Notes: a model not told the origin generated them from the sequence alone. A stretch of 64,000 bases of DNA from Methylopila turkensis (GCF_027922325.1 NZ_BSFL01000005.1:1-64000), one strand, 5' to 3'. Numbered from the stretch's first letter, positions 27,826 through 36,251 are shown. Numbers and translations are program-made.

Positions 27826-28842
27826 TTACTCCGCCGCCTCCTTCAGGCGCTCGCCGTAGCGGCGGGTCGGGGCGGGGAAGCCGCAGGACGTGCCGTCCGT
27901 CACCTTGACCTCGTCCTCCCACGGCAGGCGGTATTTTCCCGCCACCATGTCGTGCATGAAGGTGTAGGGGCAGTCCTGCGCGCCGCCCTTCACCGCCGTG
28001 TAGGCGCGGTGGCCGAGCTGGTAGATGTTGTTCTCGACACCCCACCCGATGCGCGCCTCGCGCACGAGGTCCGGCCGCACCTCCGCGGTGATGATCTCGT
28101 TCGGTCGGCCGGTCTCGCCATGCGCGATCACCGTTCCGTCGAAGTTGACGATCATGCCCTCGCCCATCGAGTCGAACGAGCCGTCCGAGCCGCACATGCA
28201 GACGTTCGCCGTCACCATCAGGTTCTGGAACGCGTTGGCCTGGTTGGTGAAGCGCCAGCTCTGGCGGATCGGGGCGGTGTAGCCGGCGGTGCGGATCATG
28301 ATCTCGGCGCCCTTGTAGGCGCATTCCCGCGCCATCTCCGGAAACATGCCGTCGTGGCAGATGATGAGCGCGATCTTCGCGCCCTTCGGCCCCTCGATCA
28401 CGGGCACGCCGAAGTCGCCCGGCTCCCACGGCTCCACCGGCACCCAGGGGTGCATCTTGCGGTAGTTCAGCCGAATCTCGCCCTGGTCGTCGATGATGAG
28501 GCCGGTGTTGTAGGGCATGCCGCCGGGGTTCAGCTCCATGATGGAGAAGCAGCCCCAGATGCGGTTGTCGACGCAGGCCTTTTTGAACGCAGCGACCTCG
28601 GGCCCGTCGATCCGGCACATGATCTCCGGATTGATGTCCATCGACAGGCCGTGGAGGGCGTATTCCGGGAACACCACGAGGTCCATCGTGCCGAGGTTGC
28701 GCCGGGCCTTGGCGACCATGCCGACGATCACCTCGGTCTGCGCCGCGAGATCGTCCGGCGTCACGACGTTGGGCAGCTGCAGCTGCACCAGTCCGAGCAC
28801 CACGCCATGTTCCGACTTGTTCAGACCGCCAAGTCCGTTCAT
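27826..28842 (-). CDS. amiF: Formamidase (AmiF-like, nitrilase superfamily)
   Basis: A 338-residue C-N hydrolase that releases ammonia and formate from formamide. The triad is Glu60 (VVFPEY), Lys129 (LNYRKMHPW) and Cys162 (LIICHDGMFPEM). The MNGLGGLNK start and the ARIGWGVENNIYQLGHRAYTAVKGGAQD block fit formamidases better than AmiE-type aliphatic amidases. I chose ATG 28842, with GGAG seven bases upstream, over TTG 28848. It is divergent from the binding-protein and nitrile-hydratase genes with which it shares the promoter region, suggesting joint use of nitrile- or cyanide-derived amides. Confidence 0.88.
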   Translation of the reverse strand: MNGLGGLNKSEHGVVLGLVQLQLPNVVTPDDLAAQTEVIVGMVAKARRNLGTMDLVVFPEYALHGLSMDINPEIMCRIDGPEVAAFKKACVDNRIWGCFSIMELNPGGMPYNTGLIIDDQGEIRLNYRKMHPWVPVEPWEPGDFGVPVIEGPKGAKIALIICHDGMFPEMARECAYKGAEIMIRTAGYTAPIRQSWRFTNQANAFQNLMVTANVCMCGSDGSFDSMGEGMIVNFDGTVIAHGETGRPNEIITAEVRPDLVREARIGWGVENNIYQLGHRAYTAVKGGAQDCPYTFMHDMVAGKYRLPWEDEVKVTDGTSCGFPAPTRRYGERLKEAAE

Positions 28843-28988
28843 CGCCAATCTCCGCTCCTGCGACCGCGGGGGAGGTTTTGGGAAACCTCTTATGCGTCGC
28901 CGAGGATGGTGCGAAACCGCGCGTGAGGACAGTCTAAAATCTGGTCCGCAAAGCGCCGCGCTTGCGGGCTGACAATGTTGATGTCGTC

Positions 28989-29003
28989 ATAAGTGACGCT
29001 TAT
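28989..29003. promoter_or_regulatory. Candidate LysR-type operator (ATAAG-N5-CTTAT)
   Basis: ATAAGTGACGCTTAT is a perfect 5-base inverted repeat with the T-N11-A spacing of LysR boxes. It lies 101 bp upstream of the binding-protein start, between it and the divergent formamidase gene. The LysR gene at 31881 is the obvious candidate to bind it. Confidence 0.5.
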
Positions 29004-29103
29004 CACCCTTGAGCGCCCAAGCTCGCCCACCGTCTGTCCGGCGCTGGCACGACCGTTGCTATCCTGCTTGCAGTTTCAGCGATCCGCTGCGGGGACAACG
29101 ACC

Positions 29104-30474
29104 ATGACGAGTCCGGAATCGCCGTTTCGCCTGACCCCCGGCTGCGCCTGCGGCTGCGAAGGGTCGATCAGTCTTCATAAGCGGATGCTGGGGGAGGCCA
29201 CGCCGGCCGACGGCTATTCCGGGGTCGAGAACTATGTCGACCGCATCGTCGAGACCGCCGTGCTGAACGCGATCGCGCCCGATCCCGTCGCCCGGCGCGC
29301 CTTCCTGCAGGCGGTCGGCGCCACGACGGCGCTGGCGGCGATCGCGCAGGTCTTCCCGCTCGGGGCGGCGAAGGCCCTCGCCCAGGACGCGATGAAGCCG
29401 GAGAAGGCGAAGCTCAACGTCGGCTACGTGCCGATCACCTGCACCGTGCCGCTGCTGCTGGCTCACGCCATGGGCGAGTACGGCAAGGAGGGGATCGAGG
29501 TGAACCTCGCGCGCACGCCCGGCTGGGCGATCGTGCGCGACAAGCTGCTGAGCGCCGAGTTCGACGCCACCCATCTCGTGCTCGCCATGCCGCTGACCAT
29601 GACGATGGGCGTCGGCGGGCCCGCGCTGAACACCTACGTCTCGACGATCCAGAACGTGAACGGCAACGCCATCACGCTGCACGTCAAGCACAAGGACCGG
29701 CGCGACCCGAAGGACTGGAAGGGATTCAAGTTCGGCATCCCGCACCAGCATTCGATGCACGCGATGCTGCTGCGCTACTACCTCGCCGAGAACGGGCTCG
29801 ACCCGGACAAGGACGTCGAACTGCGCGTGTTCCCGCCGCCGGACTCGGTCGCCAACATGGCGGCGGGCAATCTCGACGGCATGCTGTTCGCCGAACCCTG
29901 GGGACAGCGCGCGGTGTTCGAAGGCGTCGGCTTCCTGCACATGCTGACGCGCGACATCTTCCCCGACCATCCCTGCTGCGTCCTGTCGGTGACGGACAAG
30001 TTCGTGAAGGAGGCGCCGAACAGCTACGGCGCGCTGTTCCGCGCGGTGGTGCGGGCGACGGAGTTCGCGGACAAGACCGAGAACCGCAAACAGGTGGCGG
30101 AGCTGCTCGCGCCGGCGGCCTATCTCAACCAGCCGAAGACCGTGCTCGAGCAGGTGCTGATGGGCCGCTACGCCGACGGCCTCGGCGGCGTGGTCAGCGA
30201 GCCGAACCGCATCGGCTTCAAGGCCTTCCCCTACGAGTCGACGGCGGTCTGGCTGCTGACCCAGCTCAGGCGCTGGGACATGATTTCGAAGGATGTCGAC
30301 TACCAGGCGATGGCGAAGCAGGTGTTCCTCGCGACCGACGCGGCGAAGCGCATGAAGGCGATGGGCCTCGAGCCGCCGGCCGCGACCTCGATCAAGCACA
30401 TGGTGCTGGGCAAGGAGTTCGATCCCGCCGCGCCGCAGGCCTATGTCGACGGCTTCGCCATCCGGCGCGCCTGA
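29104..30474 (+). CDS. NrtA/CmpA-like ABC transporter substrate-binding protein with Cys-rich N-terminus and internal Tat signal
   Basis: A 456-residue binding protein. Residues 1-60 form an N-terminal extension with a C-A-C-G-C motif (Cys14, 16, 18). A twin-arginine export signal follows at residues 63-90 (ARRAFLQAVGATTALAAIA). The body matches nitrate/bicarbonate binders (LNVGYVPITCTVPLLLAHAM; WKGFKFGIPHQHSMHAMLLRYYLAENGLD). It is the first gene of a run with the three hydratase subunits and ends 11 bp before the next gene. No permease or ATPase is adjacent. Its ligand may therefore be nitrile, cyanate, thiocyanate or another small anion; this is inference. Confidence 0.82.
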   Translation: MTSPESPFRLTPGCACGCEGSISLHKRMLGEATPADGYSGVENYVDRIVETAVLNAIAPDPVARRAFLQAVGATTALAAIAQVFPLGAAKALAQDAMKPEKAKLNVGYVPITCTVPLLLAHAMGEYGKEGIEVNLARTPGWAIVRDKLLSAEFDATHLVLAMPLTMTMGVGGPALNTYVSTIQNVNGNAITLHVKHKDRRDPKDWKGFKFGIPHQHSMHAMLLRYYLAENGLDPDKDVELRVFPPPDSVANMAAGNLDGMLFAEPWGQRAVFEGVGFLHMLTRDIFPDHPCCVLSVTDKFVKEAPNSYGALFRAVVRATEFADKTENRKQVAELLAPAAYLNQPKTVLEQVLMGRYADGLGGVVSEPNRIGFKAFPYESTAVWLLTQLRRWDMISKDVDYQAMAKQVFLATDAAKRMKAMGLEPPAATSIKHMVLGKEFDPAAPQAYVDGFAIRRA

Positions 30475-30485
30475 AGGAGATCGCG

Positions 30486-30815
30486 ATGACCCGAGGCTAT
30501 CACGACATCGGCGGGGACCCCGCCGGCGCGGTCCCGATCGTCGAGCTGCCCTGGCTGCACTGGGAGAAGCAGGTCGAGGCGATCCGCAACCTGCTCGGCG
30601 ACGGCACGCGCCGCATGATGTCGCTCGACGAGCTGCGCCGCGGCTTCGAATCCTTCGGCGAGGACAAGTACAAGGCGCTGTCGTTCTACCGTCGCAGGCT
30701 CGAGGCGATGATCGACATCCTCGTCGAGAAGGAGGTCTTCACCCGCGAGGAGCTGGAGGCGGCTGTCGCCGAGACGCGCGCCCGCTGGGAGCCGCCGGCG
30801 GCCTGCCCCACATGA
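30486..30815 (+). CDS. Nitrile hydratase beta N-terminal-half / thiocyanate hydrolase beta-like subunit
   Basis: A 109-residue protein equal to the N-terminal half of a nitrile hydratase beta chain (HDIGGDPAGAVP at the start, PWLHWEKQVEAIRNLLG, then SFYRRRLEAMIDILVEKEVFTREELE). In thiocyanate hydrolase and toyocamycin nitrile hydratase this half is a separate subunit. AAGGAG six bases upstream of ATG 30486 is an excellent ribosome site. The stop overlaps the next gene (ATGA), so the two halves are translationally coupled. Confidence 0.85.
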   Translation: MTRGYHDIGGDPAGAVPIVELPWLHWEKQVEAIRNLLGDGTRRMMSLDELRRGFESFGEDKYKALSFYRRRLEAMIDILVEKEVFTREELEAAVAETRARWEPPAACPT

Positions 30816-31117
30816 CGCCTCGCTTCGATGCGGGCGACCGGGTGCTGGTGCTGGATCTCGGCAAGCCCGGCCACATCCGCACCCCGTTCTACATCCGCGG
30901 CCGCGCCGGCGTCGTCCTGCACCGCTGCGGGGCGTTCCTGAACCCGGAGGATCTCTCGATCGGCAATGTGGGCGGCCCGGTCGTGCCGCTCTATCGCGTC
31001 GGCTTCCCGATGGTCGAGCTCTGGCCCGACTACCGGGGGTCCGCCGCCGACATGCTCTGCATCGAGATCTACGACCACTGGCTCGCGCCGGCAGCACCCT
31101 CTGCCGTCGCGATGTGA
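30812..31117 (+). CDS. Nitrile hydratase beta C-terminal-half / thiocyanate hydrolase alpha-like subunit
   Basis: A 101-residue SH3-like barrel equal to the C-terminal half of nitrile hydratase beta: FDAGDRVLVLDLGKPGHIRTPFYIRGRAGVVL and the ending MLCIEIYDHWLAPA. The arginines that in the family contact the modified metal-binding cysteines would lie in HIRTPFYIRG. It starts inside the stop of the upstream subunit. A strong hairpin overlaps its own stop codon. Confidence 0.85.
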   Translation: MTPRFDAGDRVLVLDLGKPGHIRTPFYIRGRAGVVLHRCGAFLNPEDLSIGNVGGPVVPLYRVGFPMVELWPDYRGSAADMLCIEIYDHWLAPAAPSAVAM

Positions 31118-31151
31118 CATGCGCCGCCGTCCACGCGGCGGCGCATGTCAC
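31114..31151 (+). terminator. 16-bp perfect hairpin inside the hydratase operon
   Basis: GTGACATGCGCCGCCG pairs with CGGCGGCGCATGTCAC around a 6-base loop, and the left arm includes the stop codon of the beta-C-like gene. No T-tract follows. It is better seen as an attenuator or RNA-processing element that adjusts the amount of the next subunit than as a full terminator. Confidence 0.55.
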
Positions 31152-31201
31152 GCCTTGTTCCGGCGTCCCGCGCTGCGGCACGCGCATGAATCGGAGGGCG
31201 C

Positions 31202-31870
31202 ATGAGCGCGCACGACGACCACCATCTCCATGATCATGATCATCATCACGACCATGAGCACGACGCCCACGAGCCGCTGGTCGTGGAGGACGAGGCCGGC
31301 AACATCGAGGGCCAGATCCTGGTCGACGCGCTCCAGAGCCTGCTCGTCGAGCGCGGGCTGATCTTCCCTGGCGAGGTGCGGCGCGAGATCGAGCGGATCG
31401 AATCGCCCGGCGTCCATCTCGGCGCGAAGCTGGTGGCGCGCGCCTGGGTCGACGAGGCCTACCGGGCGCGCCTGCTCGCGGACGGAAAATCGGCGGCGGC
31501 CGAGCTCGGGGTCGGCGTCGGCGAGGCGCAGTTGATCGTGGTCGCGAACGACGCCGGCACGCACAACCTCGTCTGCTGCACGCTGTGCTCGTGCTACCCG
31601 CGCTCCATCCTGGGCCAGCCGCCGGCCTGGTACATCAGCAAGGCCTACCGCGCCCGCGCGGTGCGCGAGCCGCGCGCCGTGCTCGCCGAATTCGGCCTCA
31701 GGGTGCCGGACGACGTGCGCCTGCTGGTCCACGACAGCAACGCCGACATGCGCTACCTCGTGCTGCCGGAACGGCCGGCCGGCAGCGAGGGCATGTCGGA
31801 AGCGGAACTCGCGGAGCTCGTGACGCGCGACTGCATGATCGGCGTGGCGGTCGCGCCCGCCGTCGCGTGA
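31202..31870 (+). CDS. Nitrile hydratase alpha / thiocyanate hydrolase gamma-like catalytic subunit
   Basis: A 222-residue metal-binding subunit. The active-site motif C-T-L-C-S-C spans residues 126-131 (LVCCTLCSCYPRSILGQPP) and is the cobalt-type version; the second and third cysteines would be oxidised. An extra Cys125 precedes it and Arg follows YP where classical nitrile hydratases have Trp. Residues 7-23 contain ten histidines, likely a metal-loading tail. The enzyme would hydrate a nitrile to an amide or hydrolyse thiocyanate to ammonia and carbonyl sulphide. No separate metallochaperone gene is present; the N-half subunit or the His-rich tail may help. Confidence 0.88.
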   Translation: MSAHDDHHLHDHDHHHDHEHDAHEPLVVEDEAGNIEGQILVDALQSLLVERGLIFPGEVRREIERIESPGVHLGAKLVARAWVDEAYRARLLADGKSAAAELGVGVGEAQLIVVANDAGTHNLVCCTLCSCYPRSILGQPPAWYISKAYRARAVREPRAVLAEFGLRVPDDVRLLVHDSNADMRYLVLPERPAGSEGMSEAELAELVTRDCMIGVAVAPAVA

Positions 31871-31880
31871 TCGCGGGCCC

Positions 31881-32825
31881 TCAAGGGGCCGCGGCCTGCA
31901 GATGGGCGGGGGCGTAGCGCATAAGCTCCTCCGCCATGGCGATCTCCTCGGCCACCTCGATGAAGGCGCGCACGGCGGGCGGCTGCGGCTCGCGCTCCAG
32001 CACCATCATGCCGATCGTGTTGGTGATGGTCGGCTCGATCAGGCGGACGGCGCGGGTCTGGCTCCAGTTGCCGACCATCATGAAGAAGGTGTTCGGCACC
32101 ACCGCGAACCACTGGCCCGGGCGGACGTGCGAGCACAGCGCGAGCGCGCAGTTGGTCTCGATCACGGTCCGCGGCGAGGCGCCCACGCTCGCGAACACCC
32201 GGTCGAGGATGCGCCGGTTCTGCATGTCCGGCGTCAGCATGCAGAGCGGCAGCCGTCCCGCCTCGGTCCAGGTCACCGTGTCGTGGCGCGCGACGCTGTG
32301 GTCCGCGGGCGCGATCAGGAAGTAGGATTCGTCGTAGAGGAAGTAAGGCCGCAGCCCGGTCGAGGCGCCGTGGTCGAGATAGTTGATGCCGACGTCGAGG
32401 TCGAAGTTCTCCAGCCCCTTCTTGAGATCGGTGAAGTTCAGCGACGTCACCGACACGCTGACGTTCGGGTGGAGCTGGTTGAACGCGGTGGTGATGATCG
32501 AGATGCCGGGCATCGCCACCGGGATCACGCCGACGCGGATGTGGCCGGTGAGGTCGTCGGCCCCGGAGACGATCTCCTGGACGAGATGCTCGTAGCCGTC
32601 GAGCGTGCGACGCGCGAAGTCGAGCACCAGCGCGCCCTGCGGGGTGAAGCCCTCGAAGCCGTGATTGTGGCGATCGACGATCGGCACGCCGAACGCGTTC
32701 TCGAGCTGTCGCAGCGCCTGCGACAGCGCCGGCTGGCTGATCTGGCATTCGGCGGCGGCGCGCCCGAAATGCCGATGGCGCGCCAGCGCGACGAGATAGT
32801 GAAGCTGCCGGACGTAAAGGCTCAT
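31881..32825 (-). CDS. LysR-family transcriptional regulator
   Basis: A 314-residue regulator. The N-terminal helix-turn-helix is RQLHYLVALARHRHFGRAAAECQISQPALSQALRQLENAFG. The effector domain follows, with the conserved HIRVGVIP strand at about residue 94. It ends 11 bp beyond the hydratase alpha stop, convergent with that operon. A T-N11-A box in the formamidase/binding-protein intergenic region is a plausible target. Confidence 0.9.
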   Translation of the reverse strand: MSLYVRQLHYLVALARHRHFGRAAAECQISQPALSQALRQLENAFGVPIVDRHNHGFEGFTPQGALVLDFARRTLDGYEHLVQEIVSGADDLTGHIRVGVIPVAMPGISIITTAFNQLHPNVSVSVTSLNFTDLKKGLENFDLDVGINYLDHGASTGLRPYFLYDESYFLIAPADHSVARHDTVTWTEAGRLPLCMLTPDMQNRRILDRVFASVGASPRTVIETNCALALCSHVRPGQWFAVVPNTFFMMVGNWSQTRAVRLIEPTITNTIGMMVLEREPQPPAVRAFIEVAEEIAMAEELMRYAPAHLQAAAP

Positions 32826-32898
32826 GGCGGTCGTTCCGTCGGGGAAACGCGATGCGGTCGCGTCGGATGGGACGCAAGTCCGGCGCCAGCCGGTCCCG

Positions 32899-33786
32899 TC
32901 AATCCGGCGTCGGCGGGGCGCCGTTTCGGCGCTCGGCGCGCCAGGCCAGCGGCGTCAGGCCGGTGAACCGTTTGAACACCCGCGTGAAGTGCGGCTGGTC
33001 GGAAAACCCGGTCGTGATCGCGACGTCGATCAGGGACATGTCGCCCTCCGCGAGCAGCGTCTTGGCCCGCCGCACCCGCGCCTCGAGCTGCCAGCGGTGC
33101 GGCGGCATGCCGGTGGCGGCCTTGAAGGCGTGGCTGAAATAGGTCTCCGACAGGCCGGTGAGCTGCGCCAGGTCCTGAAGCCGGATCGGCTCGGCGCAGA
33201 GCTCCTCGATGTAGTCGATCGCGAGCTTGAGCTGTCGATCCGATAGCGCGCTGCGGCGGCTGATATCCCCGGCCGGCGACAGCGCGGCCGCGACCAGCGC
33301 CGCCACGAGCCCGTCGCCGTAGAGGCTGCTGACCGCGATGGGGTTCCGGCTCGCGGCGTCGAGCAGCCGGGCGAAGCGCTGGACGCGTCCGTCCGCGAAC
33401 ATCAGACGCGGCTCCTGCGCCCGCCCGGACGATGGCCCGTCGAGCGGCCCGATCCGGCGCGGATCGAAATGGACGTCGAGGTGCCGCACGTCGGTCGCGA
33501 AGTCGACGCTCAGCCGCACCGGAGCGCCGGCCGGCACATAGCTCGCCGAGACCGCCCGCGAGGCGACACGGCCGGCTCCCGCGTCCAGCGCGATGTCCGC
33601 CGCGAGCGGCTCCAGCACGATGAACAGCCGCGGATCGAGCGAGACGTAGTCGCCGCGCGCGCCGGCCTCGCAGCGGGCGCGCCACACCTCCACCAGCCCG
33701 GCCTCGGACGCGTGCGCGCGCGGACCTCCCAGGACGGTGATGCCGTCCCGCCGCGCGTCCATCCTCGGCCGGAACGCCGCCACTCC
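32899..33786 (-). CDS. AraC-family transcriptional regulator
   Basis: A 295-residue regulator with an N-terminal sensing domain and a C-terminal double helix-turn-helix (KLAIDYIEELCAEPIRLQDLAQLTGLSETYFSHAFKAATG, then LIDVAITTGFSDQPHFTRVFKRFTGLTPLAWR). I prefer GTG 33786, with GAAGGGA six bases upstream; ATG 33762 is possible, and the frame to 33870 runs into the AT-rich promoter. It is divergent from the TonB-dependent receptor, an arrangement typical of AraC activators that respond to a ferric siderophore. Confidence 0.87.
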   Translation of the reverse strand, partial: GVAAFRPRMDARRDGITVLGGPRAHASEAGLVEVWRARCEAGARGDYVSLDPRLFIVLEPLAADIALDAGAGRVASRAVSASYVPAGAPVRLSVDFATDVRHLDVHFDPRRIGPLDGPSSGRAQEPRLMFADGRVQRFARLLDAASRNPIAVSSLYGDGLVAALVAAALSPAGDISRRSALSDRQLKLAIDYIEELCAEPIRLQDLAQLTGLSETYFSHAFKAATGMPPHRWQLEARVRRAKTLLAEGDMSLIDVAITTGFSDQPHFTRVFKRFTGLTPLAWRAERRNGAPPTPD

Positions 33787-33908
33787 CGGTCCCTTCGTGA
33801 TGCGCGCGACACAGTCGACATGGCGAATATTGCGAAGCCAAAAACATACAAGACCCCGTCGGCGTTTCAACTTGTTAGTGGCGCCGGCAAACAGACGTAA
33901 GATTCCGG

Positions 33909-33943
33909 ACCTAGATTGGATTTATAGTTATTCTAATCTAGGT
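33909..33943. promoter_or_regulatory. AT-rich inverted repeat upstream of the TonB receptor
   Basis: Perfect 9-base arms ACCTAGATT and AATCTAGGT separated by 17 bases, ending 47 bp before the receptor start. The AT content is far above the surroundings. It may be the operator of the divergent AraC protein or an iron-responsive site; it does not clearly match a Fur or Irr consensus that I know. Confidence 0.5.
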
Positions 33944-33989
33944 CGAACTCTTGGCGTTATACAGAGTGTCGAGCCGTCGGGGACGCAAG

Positions 33990-36251
33990 GTGACCTACCT
34001 ATCGAAGTTGAATGCGGGGCTTCTGGCGAGCGTTGCGCTGGCCGTGACGGCTTACGCGCCAAACGCCGCGGCGCAGGACGGCGGCGCCATCACGCTGGAC
34101 CAGATCAACGTGGAGGGGCAGGGCGCGCGCGCGGGCGTCACCCTGCCGGCCGGCTCCGGGGTCGCGCCGGTGAACGGCTACGTGCCGGCCGCCACGACCA
34201 CAGGCTCCAAGACGGACACGCCCGTCCAGCTGATCCCGCAGTCGATCGGCGTGGTCGGCCGCCAGCAGATGGACGACCTTGGCGCGATGAAGACCGACGA
34301 GGCGGTGCGCTACTCCGCCGGCGTGTTCGCGCAGCCCTTCGGCGAGGACAGCGACACCAACTGGTTCTACATCCGCGGCTTCGACGCCACCCAGACCGGC
34401 GTCTACCGCGACGGCATGCAGCTCTACAGCTACGCCTTCGGCAACTTCTTCACCGACCCGTGGCTGCTGGAGCGCGTCGAGGTGCTGCGTGGCGCGTCGT
34501 CGTCGCTCTACGGCGGCGGAAACGTCGGCGGCATCATCAACTACGTCAGCAAGCGCCCGCTCGACGAGGACTTCGGCAAGATCGAGGTCGGGATCGACAA
34601 CTATCCGACCGGCTACGCGGCGTTCGACATCAACCGGGTCGTTCCCAACGGCGTCGAGAGCAAGCTGAACCCGCTGCCGCCGGTCTGGAAGTATCGCGTC
34701 ACGGGCAAGCTCGAGGGCGGCGACGGCTACGCCCGGCACGAGGATGGCATCCGCGGCGTCATCCAGGGCGCGGCGACCTATTCACCGGACGCCGGCACGG
34801 ACGTCACCGTCTACGCCAACTACCAGCACGTCGACCAGAAGCACGGCTCGAGCGACTTCCTGCCTTATTACGGCACGGTCAAGAACGCGACATCCGCAGA
34901 CGGGACGATCAATCTCGGCCGCATCAGCCGGAAGGCGAACTTCTCCGATCCGGACATCGACGACTACAACCGCCGGCAGGCCATGGTGGGCTATGAGGTC
35001 CGCCATGACCTAGACGAGGTCTGGACGCTGAACTCGAAGGCCCGCTTCGCCTACAGTCATGTCGAGGAAGCGCAGCTTTATCCGTTCGGTTACGGCTTCG
35101 CCGCCCGCCCAAGCGCCGGCAACATCCAGCTTGCGCGCATTCGGTTCGATCACGACACTGAGTCGTTCAGCTTCACCACGGACAACAACGTCGTCGGCAA
35201 GTTCGCCACCGGCGGGTTCGATCACACGCTGCTGTTCGGCGTCGACTACAAGTTTTATCGGATCGACGAAGTCCAGTCGTCGAGCATCGGCACGTCGGTC
35301 GATTTTCGCGATCCCGACCTGAACGATCCGCAGCCGGCGACCGCCGCCTATCTCGACCAAGCGAGCACGCTGCATCAGGCGGGCGTGTACCTGCAGGATC
35401 AGATCCGGTTCGGCGGCGGGTTCATCGCCACTCTCAACGGTCGTTATGATCGCATGTGGCTCGACGGCGAATCGGCTGCCCGGTTCGGCAACGACGTCGA
35501 GCTCGAGAAGGGGCGGTTCAGCGGGCGCGCCGGTCTCGGCTATGAGTTTTCGAACGGCCTCGTGCCCTATGTCAGCGTCGCGAGCGTGTTCAATCCGCTC
35601 GTCGGCTACAACCCGGCCGTCAACAACGCCGGCAACCTCGTCCGGCTCCCATTCAAGCCGGAGACGGGCATCCAGTACGAGGCCGGCGTGAAGTACGCGC
35701 CGACCTGGTTCTCGGGCCTGTTCAGCGCCGCGGTGTTCGATCTGACGAAGGAGAACTACGTCTCCGGCCCGTTCAACGCCCAGACCCAGCTCGGCGAGGT
35801 TCGTTCGCGCGGCTTCGAGTTCGAGGCGCAGGCGAATCTCACCGAGAACTGGAAGTTCATCGGCTCGTTCACAGCCTACGAGCTCAAAATTCTGAAGGGC
35901 ACGTCTGACACGGGAGTCTCGCTCAAGGGCGAGCAGCCGTTCCTCGTACCCGAGATCATCGGCTCCGCCTTCCTCGACTACACCTTCACCACCGGCGCGG
36001 CGAAGGGCCTGAGCCTCGGAGGCGGCGTGCGTTATCTCGGCAAGTCCGAGGCGACGCAGCCGAACACGGTCAAGGTGCCTTCCGCCACGCTGTTCGACGT
36101 CGCGGCGCGCTACGAGTGGGACGCCTACAAGGTCAGCCTCAACGTGACCAACCTGCTCGACAAGCGCTACGTTTCCGGCTGTCAGGGCATCAACGTCTGC
36201 TCCTACGGCGAGGGCCGCAGGGCGCTGCTGAAGGCGAGCTATACGTGGTGA
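33990..36251 (+). CDS. TonB-dependent siderophore receptor
   Basis: A 753-residue outer-membrane receptor. The signal peptide (LNAGLLASVALAVTAYAPNAAAQ) is followed by a plug domain (VQLIPQSIGVVGRQQMDDLGAMKTDEAVRYSAGV; RGFDATQTGVYRDGMQL; VEVLRGASSSLYGGGNVGGIINYVSKRP) and a 22-strand barrel ending in the aromatic SYTW. These features fit ferric-hydroxamate-type receptors of the FhuA/FoxA group. GTG 33990 has GGGGA six bases upstream; TTG 33951 would add 13 residues before the signal. It overlaps fhuD by four bases and heads the uptake operon. GC content is somewhat lower than in neighbours. Confidence 0.92.
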   Translation: MTYLSKLNAGLLASVALAVTAYAPNAAAQDGGAITLDQINVEGQGARAGVTLPAGSGVAPVNGYVPAATTTGSKTDTPVQLIPQSIGVVGRQQMDDLGAMKTDEAVRYSAGVFAQPFGEDSDTNWFYIRGFDATQTGVYRDGMQLYSYAFGNFFTDPWLLERVEVLRGASSSLYGGGNVGGIINYVSKRPLDEDFGKIEVGIDNYPTGYAAFDINRVVPNGVESKLNPLPPVWKYRVTGKLEGGDGYARHEDGIRGVIQGAATYSPDAGTDVTVYANYQHVDQKHGSSDFLPYYGTVKNATSADGTINLGRISRKANFSDPDIDDYNRRQAMVGYEVRHDLDEVWTLNSKARFAYSHVEEAQLYPFGYGFAARPSAGNIQLARIRFDHDTESFSFTTDNNVVGKFATGGFDHTLLFGVDYKFYRIDEVQSSSIGTSVDFRDPDLNDPQPATAAYLDQASTLHQAGVYLQDQIRFGGGFIATLNGRYDRMWLDGESAARFGNDVELEKGRFSGRAGLGYEFSNGLVPYVSVASVFNPLVGYNPAVNNAGNLVRLPFKPETGIQYEAGVKYAPTWFSGLFSAAVFDLTKENYVSGPFNAQTQLGEVRSRGFEFEAQANLTENWKFIGSFTAYELKILKGTSDTGVSLKGEQPFLVPEIIGSAFLDYTFTTGAAKGLSLGGGVRYLGKSEATQPNTVKVPSATLFDVAARYEWDAYKVSLNVTNLLDKRYVSGCQGINVCSYGEGRRALLKASYTW

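Noticed and set aside
31202..31276. Histidine run as cloning-tag contamination
   Set aside because: The histidines are interspersed with Asp and Glu and encoded by the natural start of the gene with its own ribosome site; similar tails occur in metal-handling proteins.
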